Origin: Halobacillus_B sp963739045 | GTDB taxonomy: Bacteria > Bacillota > Bacilli > Bacillales > Halobacillaceae | Reading direction: 5' to 3' | Length of the DNA stretch: 64,000 nt | Assembly (NCBI GenBank): GCA_963739045.1 | Contig: CAVTYY010000011.1 | Coordinates: 62,001 to 126,000 of the forward strand | Part shown: positions 34,096-43,069 of the stretch, in pieces | Layout of the letters: each line of letters opens with the position of its first letter | How positions within the stretch are numbered: position 1 is the first letter of the stretch | The notes under the pieces: model-generated | The model's input: the letters and a program-made list of their open reading frames with translations, nothing else | What the model was told of the DNA's origin: nothing | The model's database searches: none | Program-made: the position numbers and the translations under genes

Positions 34096-36194
34096 GTACG
34101 TTCAATTTCCTGCATTTCGTACGGCTCAATAATATCTCCAACTTTCACATCGTTGAAGTTCTTAATTGTAATACCACACTCATAACCTTGAGCTACTTCT
34201 TTAGCATCATCTTTATATCGTTTCAGGGCATCAATTTCCCCTTCATAAATGACAACACCATCGCGGATAACCCGAATGCCTGAGTTACGCGTGACTTTCC
34301 CTTCAGTTACATAAGATCCAGCAATTGTACCAATTTTTGAAACCTTAAAGATTTCTCTGACTTCTACTTGGCCAATAATTTTCTCTTCGAAAACAGGATC
34401 CAGCATTCCTTTCATAGCGGATTCAATTTCTTCCATAACTTTATAAATAATGTTATGAAGACGAATCTCAACATCCTCGGACTCTGCCGCTTTGCGGGCA
34501 TTTCCATCTGGACGAACGTTAAATCCAATAACGATCGCGTTAGAAGCGGAAGCAAGAGAAATATCAGATTCAGTAATGGCGCCGACACCCGTATGAATGA
34601 TCTTCACCTTTACTCCTTCTACTTCAATCTTTTGAAGAGAACCAGCCAAAGCTTCCAAGGAACCTTGAACGTCCGCTTTTAAAATTAAATTAATATCTTT
34701 AATGTTTCCGTGTTTAATTTGTTCAAATAAATCATCTAGACTGACTTTGGCCGTAGAGCTGCGGTCCGCCTCAATTTGAGCTTGAGCTCGGGATTCTCCA
34801 ATGGATCGTGCTTTTTTCTCATCTTCAAAGACAAGGAAACGATCTCCTGCCTGAGGGACATTGCTTAAACCTGTGATCTCAACAGGAGTGGATGGTCCCG
34901 CTACCTTGACCCGGCGGCCGATGTCATTAACCATCGCTCTTACGCGTCCGAAAGTATTTCCGACCACCACAGAGTCCCCGACGTTAAGCGTACCATTCTG
35001 AATTAACAGCGTTGCCACTGGTCCGCGTCCTTTATCAAGTTCTGCTTCAATTACCGTACCATAAGCAGGACGGTTTGGATTGGCTTTAAGCTCTTCCATT
35101 TCAGAAACCAGTACAATCATTTCCAGAAGCTCTTCAATTCCTTCTCCATTAACAGCGGACATTTTAACAAAAATAGTTTCGCCGCCGAAATCTTCAGAAA
35201 TGAGTTCATACTCCATAAGCTCCTGCATAACACGGTCAGGGTTCGCGCCCTCTTTATCCATTTTGTTTACAGCTACAATAATCGGTACTTCAGCTGCTTT
35301 AGCATGGTTAATGGCTTCTCGTGTCTGCGGCATTACGCCGTCATCTGCGGCAACAACCAAGATAGCAATATCGGTTACCTGGGCTCCGCGGGAACGCATG
35401 CTGGTAAATGCAGCGTGACCTGGAGTATCAAGGAATGTGATCTTTTTATCGTTTTCTTCGATTTGGTATGCACCAATATGCTGTGTAATTCCGCCAGCTT
35501 CACCTTCAGTAACCTTTGTATCCCGGATACGGTCGAGCAGCGTCGTTTTCCCGTGGTCAACGTGTCCCATAATGGTAACCACTGCTGGACGTTCTTTAAG
35601 ATCAGCAGGATCATCTTCAAAAGTCATATGTTCGATATCTGTCTCATCGACTACCACTTCTTCTTCCACTTCAACCTCGAATTCAGCACAAATTAATTCA
35701 ATAGAATCTCCATCCACATCTTGGTTCTTCGTCGCCATAACACCTAGACCCATTAATTTCTTAATGATTTCGGAAGATTCTTTATTCAGTTTGTCAGCGA
35801 GTTCTCCAACTGTCAGAGAGCCTGAAAAAGTGATTTTTTCCGGGGTCTGCTTTTTCTTAGGTGCCTGCTGTTGTGGATTCGGACGCTGCTGAGAATTCTT
35901 CTGGTTTTTCTTACCATTTGATTTATTATTCTGCTTGTTGTTCGGCTTATTGTTTGGTTTGTTTTGCTTTTGATTTTGATTTTGGTTTTTCTGCTGAGCT
36001 GGTTTAGATGGCTTCGCGGGAGTTTCTTTAGCTTTCCCTTTGCTGAAACCTGTATCCAGCTTATCCTTAATCTCTGGTTCAATTGTGGACATATGGTTCG
36101 ATACTTCGATGTTCAATGTTTTTAATTTATCAATAACTTGTTTACTTGTGAGTTCATTTTGCTTTGCATATTCATATACGCGCATTTTACTCAT
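34092..36194 (-). CDS. infB: Translation initiation factor IF-2
   Basis: GTPase that places initiator tRNA on the 30S subunit. The 700-aa protein has an N-terminal IF2_N domain (MSKMRVYEYAKQNELTSKQV), then a Gln/Asn/Lys-rich low-complexity stretch at about 57-118, a second IF2_N domain, and the G domain with G1 GHVDHGKT at 210-217, G3 DTPGHAAF and G4 NKMDK, followed by domains II-IV. The start at 36194 is chosen because GGGGGTG precedes it and homologues begin MxKMRVYEYA. It lies 4 bp past ylxQ and overlaps ylxP by 4 bp. Confidence 0.98.
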   Translation of the reverse strand: MSKMRVYEYAKQNELTSKQVIDKLKTLNIEVSNHMSTIEPEIKDKLDTGFSKGKAKETPAKPSKPAQQKNQNQNQKQNKPNNKPNNKQNNKSNGKKNQKNSQQRPNPQQQAPKKKQTPEKITFSGSLTVGELADKLNKESSEIIKKLMGLGVMATKNQDVDGDSIELICAEFEVEVEEEVVVDETDIEHMTFEDDPADLKERPAVVTIMGHVDHGKTTLLDRIRDTKVTEGEAGGITQHIGAYQIEENDKKITFLDTPGHAAFTSMRSRGAQVTDIAILVVAADDGVMPQTREAINHAKAAEVPIIVAVNKMDKEGANPDRVMQELMEYELISEDFGGETIFVKMSAVNGEGIEELLEMIVLVSEMEELKANPNRPAYGTVIEAELDKGRGPVATLLIQNGTLNVGDSVVVGNTFGRVRAMVNDIGRRVKVAGPSTPVEITGLSNVPQAGDRFLVFEDEKKARSIGESRAQAQIEADRSSTAKVSLDDLFEQIKHGNIKDINLILKADVQGSLEALAGSLQKIEVEGVKVKIIHTGVGAITESDISLASASNAIVIGFNVRPDGNARKAAESEDVEIRLHNIIYKVMEEIESAMKGMLDPVFEEKIIGQVEVREIFKVSKIGTIAGSYVTEGKVTRNSGIRVIRDGVVIYEGEIDALKRYKDDAKEVAQGYECGITIKNFNDVKVGDIIEPYEMQEIERT

Positions 36195-36198
36195 CATT

Positions 36199-36510
36199 TC
36201 ACCCCCGAATAGATTCATCGAGCAGCGATTTCAGCTTTTTTGCAAATCCTTCATCAAGAACTGCGATCGCGACTCTTCCTTCCTTTCCGATGGCATGTGA
36301 CAGTATGTCCCGATCTTCCACCGTATAGCAAGGTATGTCATAATAACTGCATTTATCTGTTAGTTTCTTTTTCGTCTGCTTACCGGTATCTTCAGCAATG
36401 AGGACGATCTTTGCTTTTTCTTTCTGGATATCACGGACAATCGCTTCTTCCCCAAATGTGCATTTCCCAGCCCGGACAGCAAGTCCCAGCAAGCTTAAAT
36501 GTTTGTTCAT
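36199..36510 (-). CDS. ylxQ: L7Ae-family RNA-binding protein YlxQ
   Basis: 103-aa protein of the L7Ae/L30e/YlxQ family. LLGLAVRAGKCTFGEEAIVRDIQ and IVLIAEDTGKQTKKKLTDKCSYY fit the kink-turn-binding fold. Its RNA target in Bacillus is not firmly known. It overlaps ylxR by 4 bp and lies in the nusA-infB operon, which points to a role in translation. Confidence 0.92.
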   Translation of the reverse strand: MNKHLSLLGLAVRAGKCTFGEEAIVRDIQKEKAKIVLIAEDTGKQTKKKLTDKCSYYDIPCYTVEDRDILSHAIGKEGRVAIAVLDEGFAKKLKSLLDESIRG

Positions 36511-36782
36511 TGTTCTTCTGCCTTTACTAAATCTTTGAGCTGATGATAGATCGTTTCGTCTACATTTGTATTTAAATGACGGTTCAATACTTGGTCTTTC
36601 TGAGCTTTTTCAATAATGTCAAGTTTCTTCGTCATATAGGCACCCCGGCCATTCTTTTTGCCCGTTTCATCAATAAAGACTTCACCCTCTTTATTTCTGA
36701 CAATCCGAATCAGCTGCTTCTTAGGCATCATTTCCTGGGTCACTACACATTTTCTTAATGGTTCACCTTTTGAACGGACCAT
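36507..36782 (-). CDS. rnpM: YlxR/RnpM family RNA-binding protein
   Basis: 91-aa DUF448 protein. The motifs RKCVVTQEMMPKKQLIRIVR and KKNGRGAYM are diagnostic for YlxR, recently reported as an RNase P modulator (RnpM) that binds the RNase P RNA. It lies 14 bp past nusA and overlaps ylxQ by 4 bp. Confidence 0.92.
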   Translation of the reverse strand: MVRSKGEPLRKCVVTQEMMPKKQLIRIVRNKEGEVFIDETGKKNGRGAYMTKKLDIIEKAQKDQVLNRHLNTNVDETIYHQLKDLVKAEEQ

Positions 36783-36796
36783 GATGACTCCACTCC

Positions 36797-37894
36797 TTAC
36801 TCATCAAACAATTCGGTTTCGTCCTCTGTATCCGGGCTGCTATCACTCAGCATCCCTTGTTCCCGAGCTTCGCTTTCACTTTTAATATCGATTTTCCAGC
36901 CCGTCAACTTAGCAGCTAAGCGTGCATTCTGTCCTCGTTTACCAATGGCAAGCGATAGCTGATAGTCAGGAACGATAACTACTGTAGCCTTGTCATCTTC
37001 ATTCACAAGTACTTCCACTACTTTGGAAGGGCTTAAAGCATTTGAAACATATTCAACGGGATCTTCTGACCATTGAACGATATCAATCTTTTCACCTTTC
37101 AGCTCGTTGACAATTGCCTGTACACGCTGACCGCGCTGGCCAACACATGAACCAACCGGATCAACTTCCGGGTCTTCAGCATGAACAGAGATTTTGGAAC
37201 GGTCTCCTGCTTCTCTTGCTACAGATTTCACTTCCACCGTCCCGTCATAAATTTCAGGAACTTCCATTTCAAAAAGCCGCTTTAAAAGACCTGGATGAGT
37301 TCTTGATACATAAATATGAGGTCCTTTATTACTGTTTTCTACTTTTGTAACAAAAACTTTAAGACGGTCATGAACTTCATAAGACTCTGCAGGCATCTGC
37401 TCGCCTTCAGGTAGCCTAGCTTCAATTTTCCCCAGATTCACATAAACGAATCGTGAGTCTTTGCGCTGAATAATTCCTGTCATAACATCTTCTTCACGGT
37501 CGACATACTCTCCGTAAATAATGCCTCTTTCTGCTTCACGTACTCTTTGAGTTACCACTTGTTTAGCTGCTTGAGCAGCAATTCTTCCAAAGTCCATTGG
37601 AGTAACTTCAAGCTCAATAACATCTTCAAGTCCATAATTAGGATTTACTTCTTTGGCTTCTTCAATTGAAATTTCCTGTTGAGGGTCCATGACTTCATCA
37701 ACAATCGTTTTTCTGGCAAAGACCTTCATATTTCCTTCTTCTTCATTAATATCTACACGTACGTTTGTTGCAGAATTAAAGTTCTTTTTATAAGCAGAAA
37801 TTAATGCAGCTTCAAGCGCTTCTAACAACAAGTTTTTGTCGATGCCTTTTTCCTTTTCCAGGTAATTCATGGCATCAAATAATTCGCTACTCAA
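36797..37894 (-). CDS. nusA: Transcription elongation/termination factor NusA
   Basis: 365-aa Gram-positive-length NusA: N-terminal RNAP-binding domain (about 1-125), S1 domain (about 130-200, with GIIQRKDSRFVYVNLGKIEARLP), and two KH domains (about 230-345, with SCVGQRGQRVQAIVNEL and LAIGKRGQNARLAAKL), then a short acidic tail. The start is a TTG at 37894, with GGGGGAG 7 nt upstream, which gives the conserved N-terminus MSSELFDAMNYLEKEKG. It follows rimP after 14 bp. Confidence 0.97.
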   Translation of the reverse strand: MSSELFDAMNYLEKEKGIDKNLLLEALEAALISAYKKNFNSATNVRVDINEEEGNMKVFARKTIVDEVMDPQQEISIEEAKEVNPNYGLEDVIELEVTPMDFGRIAAQAAKQVVTQRVREAERGIIYGEYVDREEDVMTGIIQRKDSRFVYVNLGKIEARLPEGEQMPAESYEVHDRLKVFVTKVENSNKGPHIYVSRTHPGLLKRLFEMEVPEIYDGTVEVKSVAREAGDRSKISVHAEDPEVDPVGSCVGQRGQRVQAIVNELKGEKIDIVQWSEDPVEYVSNALSPSKVVEVLVNEDDKATVVIVPDYQLSLAIGKRGQNARLAAKLTGWKIDIKSESEAREQGMLSDSSPDTEDETELFDE

Positions 37895-37908
37895 CGGTTT
37901 TCTCCCCC

Positions 37909-38382
37909 TTAGTTAAACGTGACTGCTAAATTTGCCTTAGCAATTTTATTAAAAGGTACTTTTAATTTTTTCTTCCTGGCTTTTATTTTAATTTCAATTT
38001 CCGCTTCTTCATTTTCAAAGGAAAGCAAAGTGCCCTCAAATTCCTTTTCACCTTCCATCGGTTCGTATAGCTTCATATAAATATGTTCTCCAACATATTT
38101 GGCGAAATCGGATTGTGATTTCAATGGACGTTCTGCCCCGGGTGAAGACACCTCTAAAAAGTAAGGAAATTCGATTGGATCCGTTTCGTCTAATTTTTCG
38201 CTCAGCTGTTCAGAAACTTGACCGCATTCCTCAATGTCCACTCCGCCTTCTTTGTCAATAAACACTCGAAGGAACCAGTCTTTTCCCTCTTTCTTAAACT
38301 CTATATCGACCAGCTGTAAATTCATCTGCTTTACGATGGGCAGAACCAATTCTTCAGTTACTGCAGTTACATTATTGCTCAA
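37909..38382 (-). CDS. rimP: Ribosome maturation factor RimP
   Basis: 157-aa 30S assembly factor. LVDIEFKKEGKDWFLRVFIDKEGGV and FLEVSSPGAERPL are typical. It begins with TTG at 38382, with AGGAGG 8 nt upstream. It leads the rimP-nusA-rnpM-ylxQ-infB-ylxP-rbfA-truB-ribF operon. The upstream 308-bp spacer contains a possible structured leader and the polC terminator. Confidence 0.96.
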   Translation of the reverse strand: MSNNVTAVTEELVLPIVKQMNLQLVDIEFKKEGKDWFLRVFIDKEGGVDIEECGQVSEQLSEKLDETDPIEFPYFLEVSSPGAERPLKSQSDFAKYVGEHIYMKLYEPMEGEKEFEGTLLSFENEEAEIEIKIKARKKKLKVPFNKIAKANLAVTFN

Positions 38383-38503
38383 ACCAAATCCCTCCTTTAT
38401 GTAGCGATGCCCTGTGTTTGATCTCGAATTTTAGTGTTATGTGCTGAACGCGGAATTTCTAAATAGTCAGGCAGAGACAAAAAAGGTCTATCCCGACGAG
38501 AAA

Positions 38504-38527
38504 CCGCTATGAAAGAAATCATAGCGG
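38504..38527 (-). repeat. Stem-loop in the rimP leader region
   Basis: CCGCTATGA (38504-38512) and TCATAGCGG (38519-38527) are perfect 9-bp complements with a 6-base loop. On the minus strand the stem is followed by TTTCTCGTC, which is not a full T run. It may be part of a structured leader or of a dispersed intergenic repeat. Confidence 0.5.
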
Positions 38528-38596
38528 CGCAGTCTTCGGAGGCATCTCTGTCTCCTCGTAAATCCACGTTCTAGTCAAAAGCGAGCGTAAATATGA

Positions 38597-38624
38597 CGAA
38601 AGAGTGGGTTGCCCCACTCTTTCG
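38597..38624 (-). terminator. Hairpin downstream of polC
   Basis: CGAAAGAGTGGG (38597-38608) and CCCACTCTTTCG (38613-38624) form a perfect 12-bp stem with a 4-base loop, 67 bp past the polC stop. The T-rich tract after it is broken (TCATATTT), but the stem is strong. Confidence 0.7.
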
Positions 38625-38690
38625 CTTGTTCCTATCGCTCTTCTCACCATAAAAAAATATACCATACATACGTAATATTTGCAACAAACC

Positions 38691-41600
38691 CTAGAAAAGC
38701 GACAGCTGGTTCTCTTCAGGCATTCCGGATAAGCAGCCCTGCTGATCTAAATATTCAAGAACAGTTTTAGAGATACGGCTTCGTTCCCTAAGGTCCTGCT
38801 TAGAAAGAAATTCCCCTTCTTTTCTTGCATTTACAATGTTTAAGGCAGCATTGGTTCCCAGACCGTCTACTGCATTAAATGGCGGGATGAGCTGATTACC
38901 TTCGACGAGAAAATCTGTCGCACTTGATTCATAAAGATCGACACTTTTGAAGCTATATCCTCGCTCGCACATTTCCATAGAGAGCTCAAGTACTGTCATC
39001 AGGTTTTTCTCTTTCGGTGTAGCATCCAATCCTTTTGACTGAATTTCTTCGATCCTCTTCCGGATCGCATCAGATCCCTTGATCATAGTTTCCAGTTCAA
39101 AGTCACTCGCACGAACCGTAAAGTAAGCAGCATAGAAAAAGATGGGGTAATGAACTTTAAAATAAGCAATCCTTACCGCCATTAACACATAAGCGGCAGC
39201 GTGTGCCTTTGGAAACATATATTTAATCTTCTTACAAGAATCAATATACCAATCAGGCACCCCGTGCTTTTTCATCTCTTCAATCCATTCATCTTCAAGA
39301 CCTCTGCCTTTACGAACAAATTCCATGATTTTAAAAGCAAGGGAAGGCTCAAGGCCTTTATGCATCAAATAGACCATAATATCATCACGGCAGCCGATAA
39401 CTTCTGGTAGTGTGCAGATCCCATCATTGATGAGCTGTTCCGCATTCCCGAGCCAAACATCCGTACCATGTGAAAGCCCTGAAATGATCACTAGTTCAGC
39501 AAACGTTTTCGGTTTCGTGTCTTCGAGCATCTGCCTAACAAACCGAGTTCCAAATTCAGGTACACCAAGCGTTCCTGTTTTACACATAATTTGATCGGCC
39601 GTAACGCCAAGCGCTTCTGGTCCGCTGAAGATCTTCATTACTTCCGGATCGTCTACAGGAATCTCCTTCTGATCAATCCCGCTTAAATCCTGAAGCATAC
39701 GAATGACCGTTGGATCATCGTGCCCCAGAATATCCAGTTTCAGCAGATTGTCATGAATGGAGTGGAAATCGAAATGAGTGGTTCTCCATTCAGATTTGGT
39801 ATCATCTGCAGGAAACTGAATCGGAGAGAAATCATAGATCTCCATATCGTCAGGTACGACGATAATTCCGCCTGGGTGCTGCCCGGTTGTCCTTTTCACC
39901 CCGGTACACCCTTGCACAAGACGGTCAATTTCAGCGTTTTTATATTGCAGCTGATGATCTCCCGCATAGCCTTTGACATATCCGTAAGCTGTTTTCTCAG
40001 CAATTGTTCCTATCGTTCCTGCCCGGTACACATTGTCTTCTCCGAATAATAACTTGGTGTAATTATGCGCGTTAGGCTGATATTCTCCTGAGAAGTTCAA
40101 GTCAATATCGGGAACTTTGTCTCCTTTAAAGCCGAGGAACGTTTCAAAGGGGATATCCTGGCCGTCCTTTTTAAAATTTGTGCCGCATTTAGGACAGTCT
40201 TTTTCAGGCAGATCAAACCCGCTCCCTATTGAGCCGTCAGTGAAAAATTCATGGTACTGACAATTCGCGCAGACATAATGCGGAGGTAATGGATTAACCT
40301 CTGTAATATCTGTCATAGTGGCGACGAAAGACGAACCCACGGACCCGCGGGATCCTACCAGATAGCCGTCTTCTAAAGATTTCGTTACAAGCTTCTGTGA
40401 AATTAAGTAAATAACAGCGAAGCCGTGACCGATAATACTTTCCAGTTCTTTCTCTAACCTTTTTTCAACCAGCTCCGGGATCGGTTCTCCATATATACTT
40501 TTCGCTTTATTATAGGACATTTCCCGTATTTCCTTATCTGCCCCTTCAATGTTTGGGGTGAACAAGTCTTCCTTAACCGGGGTAACTTCTCCGATTTCAC
40601 TGGCAATTTTCTGCGTGTTTGCGGCAACGATTTCACTTGCTTTCTCTGTCCCAAGGAAAGAGAATTCCTCGATCATTTCATTCGTCGTTTTAAAATGCAC
40701 ATCAGGAAGCGTCTGTCTGTTCAAAGGGTTGCCATTCTGGGAAGAAATTAAGATTTGACGATACATTTTATCATGAGGATCAAGATAGTGAGTATTCCCT
40801 GTAGCCACTACAGTTTTACCGAGTCTTTCGCCCATAGCTACCAGTTTCTTTAAAATATCATAGATCTGGGCTTCGTTCTGCACTAGATCTTTTTCTAACA
40901 AGTGATAATAATTACCTGGAGGCTGAACCTCAATATAGTCGTAAAATTCAGCAGCTTTCTCTGCCTCTTCTTCTGACTTCTGCATCATCGTTTCGAATAC
41001 TTCTCCCTTATCACAGCCTGAACCGATGAGAAGACCCTCACGCAGCTTAGCTAATCGCGAGCGGGGAATTCTCGGAACGCGGTAATAATAATTTACATGA
41101 GCTTCTGATACCAGCTTATACATATTTTTCAGTCCTGTATTGTTTACGGCAAGCAGTGTGCAATGGGACGGCCGGGAGCGCTGATAGGCTTTCCCTTCGC
41201 CCATGTAGTCATTTAAATTCTTGTGATTGTTGATGCCTCTTTCGATCGCTTTCTTCACAAGTTTCCATAACAGATACCCAGTGGCTTCGGCGTCATAAAT
41301 CGCACGGTGATGCTGTGTAAGCTCAATATCAAAGTGCTTACAAAGGGTATTTAACCGATGATTCTTAAGCTCAGGGACCAGAAATCTCGCTAATTCCAAC
41401 GTATCAATTACTGGGTTCACTGATTTATCGTATCCGATTGCCTGCAGACCCGCATTTAAAAAACCCATGTCAAAGCTTGCATTATGGGCAACAAGAATAT
41501 CGTCTTCCATCCATGAGTGAAAATCTTTTAATACCTGGCCGATTTCAGGTGCATCTCTTACCATATCATCGGTAATCCCAGTTAATTCAACTGTAGTCTG

Positions 41601-42983
41601 GGATAAAGGCTGATGAGGATTGGCAAATGATTCAAAACGATCAATAATCTCTCCATCTTTCACTTTTACCGCTGCTAATTCGATAATTTTGTCATAAACA
41701 GCTGATAGCCCGGTAGTTTCCACGTCAAAAACGACGTAGACTTCACTCTCCAGACTGCGGTCTTGTTCTTGATAAGCAATCGGTACGCCATCATCTACAA
41801 GGTTCGCTTCCATCCCGTAAATAATTTGAATTCCATGTTTCTGTCCAGCAGCATAAGCTTCCGGGTAAGCCTGTACAACGGCATGATCGGTGATGGCAAT
41901 AGCAGGGTGTCCCCAATCTGCTGCTTGCTTAATTAGTGTGGAGACAGAAAGCGGGGCATCCATTTGACTCATCATCGTATGGGCATGGAGTTCCGCACGT
42001 TTTTCTCCTTCTTTAGCTTCATCGATTCGGACTTTAGGGCTGATTTCATTGATGTCATTTGCCATCATTGTAAGCTCACTAGTGAAATTATCTGTTTGAA
42101 TACTCCCTCTTGCTTTAATCCACATTCCTTTATTGACATGCTTAAACATCTCCGCATGGTCGTCGCCGCGGGAGAACATTTTGATAGAGAAAGAATCTGT
42201 ATAATCAGTGGCTTTCAAGAGTAATAAATTCCTGCCAGACCGCAGTTCTTTAACTTCAACAGCAAACACGTATCCTTGGATCGTTTTTCTGCGTTCCTCT
42301 TCTTCAATAGCTTCCATTGGTTCAGCTTCTTCTTGAATCTTATAGCCAATTTCAAGCGGACCTTTCGGCTTCGAATTATCCCTGTCTTTCGCCCGTTCTT
42401 CCTGCTCCTTAACGGCTTGCTGAACAATAATTTTGTCTTCTTTCTGCCGCTCTTCTTGAAATTTCTTCAACTCTTCTTGTTCCTCTTTCACGCGGGTAGA
42501 AAGCATTAACATAGGCAGCCCTGCGGCCGTACAGAAGCTTTGCAATGGTGCTTCTAATTTCTTCTTTACAGCATGACTTTCCGCATAATTTCTACAAGTT
42601 AACATAACCTTATTACCGTTAACCTCTGGATCCTGCTCCATTAATAAATCCTTGTAACTCGGTGTCAGGTTGGTCATCGTCTGGATAAACCCGCGCCAAT
42701 ATTCCGTTACATCCTCAGTGGTTACTTCTTTAGCAGAAGTATGAATCGTCCATTGAACCTCTGCAATAGAATGAAAACTATCTTTTAGTTTAGCTGTAAA
42801 CAGCTGGTATACGGAAGGTGGCAGCGGCTTTGGCAGGGTAAAATGAAAGTGCCACTGCTTCTTTTCTTTCAAAACGATTAGTTTATCCATTGTACTCTCT
42901 TGAAAATGAGGTTCAATCAGATCGACAGGGAACTGAATCTGTTCCAATAGATAATGCATTTTCTCTTTGTTCGTCACATCCAA
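38691..42983 (-). CDS. polC: DNA polymerase III alpha subunit, PolC type
   Basis: Replicative polymerase of low-GC Gram-positives, 1430 aa. Order: N-terminal domain (1-220), OB fold (about 235-315), PHP part 1 (RAELHAHTMMSQMDA, from 329), inserted DEDD 3'-5' exonuclease with Asp420 and Glu422 (VVFDVETTGL), PHP part 2, a zinc-binding module (CANC...CPKCG), then palm with PDIDLNFSGEYQPNAH, fingers and C-terminal HhH region. Start: a TTG at 42983, with GAGGAGG 7 nt upstream; the frame is open to 43046 but only the TTG has a ribosome binding site. It follows proS, as in B. subtilis. Confidence 0.98.
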   Translation of the reverse strand: MDVTNKEKMHYLLEQIQFPVDLIEPHFQESTMDKLIVLKEKKQWHFHFTLPKPLPPSVYQLFTAKLKDSFHSIAEVQWTIHTSAKEVTTEDVTEYWRGFIQTMTNLTPSYKDLLMEQDPEVNGNKVMLTCRNYAESHAVKKKLEAPLQSFCTAAGLPMLMLSTRVKEEQEELKKFQEERQKEDKIIVQQAVKEQEERAKDRDNSKPKGPLEIGYKIQEEAEPMEAIEEEERRKTIQGYVFAVEVKELRSGRNLLLLKATDYTDSFSIKMFSRGDDHAEMFKHVNKGMWIKARGSIQTDNFTSELTMMANDINEISPKVRIDEAKEGEKRAELHAHTMMSQMDAPLSVSTLIKQAADWGHPAIAITDHAVVQAYPEAYAAGQKHGIQIIYGMEANLVDDGVPIAYQEQDRSLESEVYVVFDVETTGLSAVYDKIIELAAVKVKDGEIIDRFESFANPHQPLSQTTVELTGITDDMVRDAPEIGQVLKDFHSWMEDDILVAHNASFDMGFLNAGLQAIGYDKSVNPVIDTLELARFLVPELKNHRLNTLCKHFDIELTQHHRAIYDAEATGYLLWKLVKKAIERGINNHKNLNDYMGEGKAYQRSRPSHCTLLAVNNTGLKNMYKLVSEAHVNYYYRVPRIPRSRLAKLREGLLIGSGCDKGEVFETMMQKSEEEAEKAAEFYDYIEVQPPGNYYHLLEKDLVQNEAQIYDILKKLVAMGERLGKTVVATGNTHYLDPHDKMYRQILISSQNGNPLNRQTLPDVHFKTTNEMIEEFSFLGTEKASEIVAANTQKIASEIGEVTPVKEDLFTPNIEGADKEIREMSYNKAKSIYGEPIPELVEKRLEKELESIIGHGFAVIYLISQKLVTKSLEDGYLVGSRGSVGSSFVATMTDITEVNPLPPHYVCANCQYHEFFTDGSIGSGFDLPEKDCPKCGTNFKKDGQDIPFETFLGFKGDKVPDIDLNFSGEYQPNAHNYTKLLFGEDNVYRAGTIGTIAEKTAYGYVKGYAGDHQLQYKNAEIDRLVQGCTGVKRTTGQHPGGIIVVPDDMEIYDFSPIQFPADDTKSEWRTTHFDFHSIHDNLLKLDILGHDDPTVIRMLQDLSGIDQKEIPVDDPEVMKIFSGPEALGVTADQIMCKTGTLGVPEFGTRFVRQMLEDTKPKTFAELVIISGLSHGTDVWLGNAEQLINDGICTLPEVIGCRDDIMVYLMHKGLEPSLAFKIMEFVRKGRGLEDEWIEEMKKHGVPDWYIDSCKKIKYMFPKAHAAAYVLMAVRIAYFKVHYPIFFYAAYFTVRASDFELETMIKGSDAIRKRIEEIQSKGLDATPKEKNLMTVLELSMEMCERGYSFKSVDLYESSATDFLVEGNQLIPPFNAVDGLGTNAALNIVNARKEGEFLSKQDLRERSRISKTVLEYLDQQGCLSGMPEENQLSLF

Positions 42984-43025
42984 TTTCGTTCCTCCTCTAT
43001 CCCCACTCGGGCTAAAACACGAAAG

Positions 43026-43052
43026 ATACCCTTGCAATTGACGCAAGGGTAT
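43026..43052 (-). terminator. Terminator after proS
   Basis: ATACCCTTGC and GCAAGGGTAT form a perfect 10-bp stem with a 7-base loop; the minus strand continues CTTTCG, so termination may be partial. It lies between proS and polC. Confidence 0.65.
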
Positions 43053-43069
43053 TTGTATTAAATTCCATC

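Larger units (their letters stand above)
38383..38690. other. 308-bp intergenic region between rimP and polC
   Basis: No open reading frame with a ribosome binding site was found. It contains the polC terminator near 38597-38624 and a stem (38504-38527) inside a longer region, about 38470-38555, that is GC-richer than its surroundings and has complementary CAGAGA/TCTCTG ends. It must also hold the promoter of the rimP operon, which I could not assign with confidence. Confidence 0.6.
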
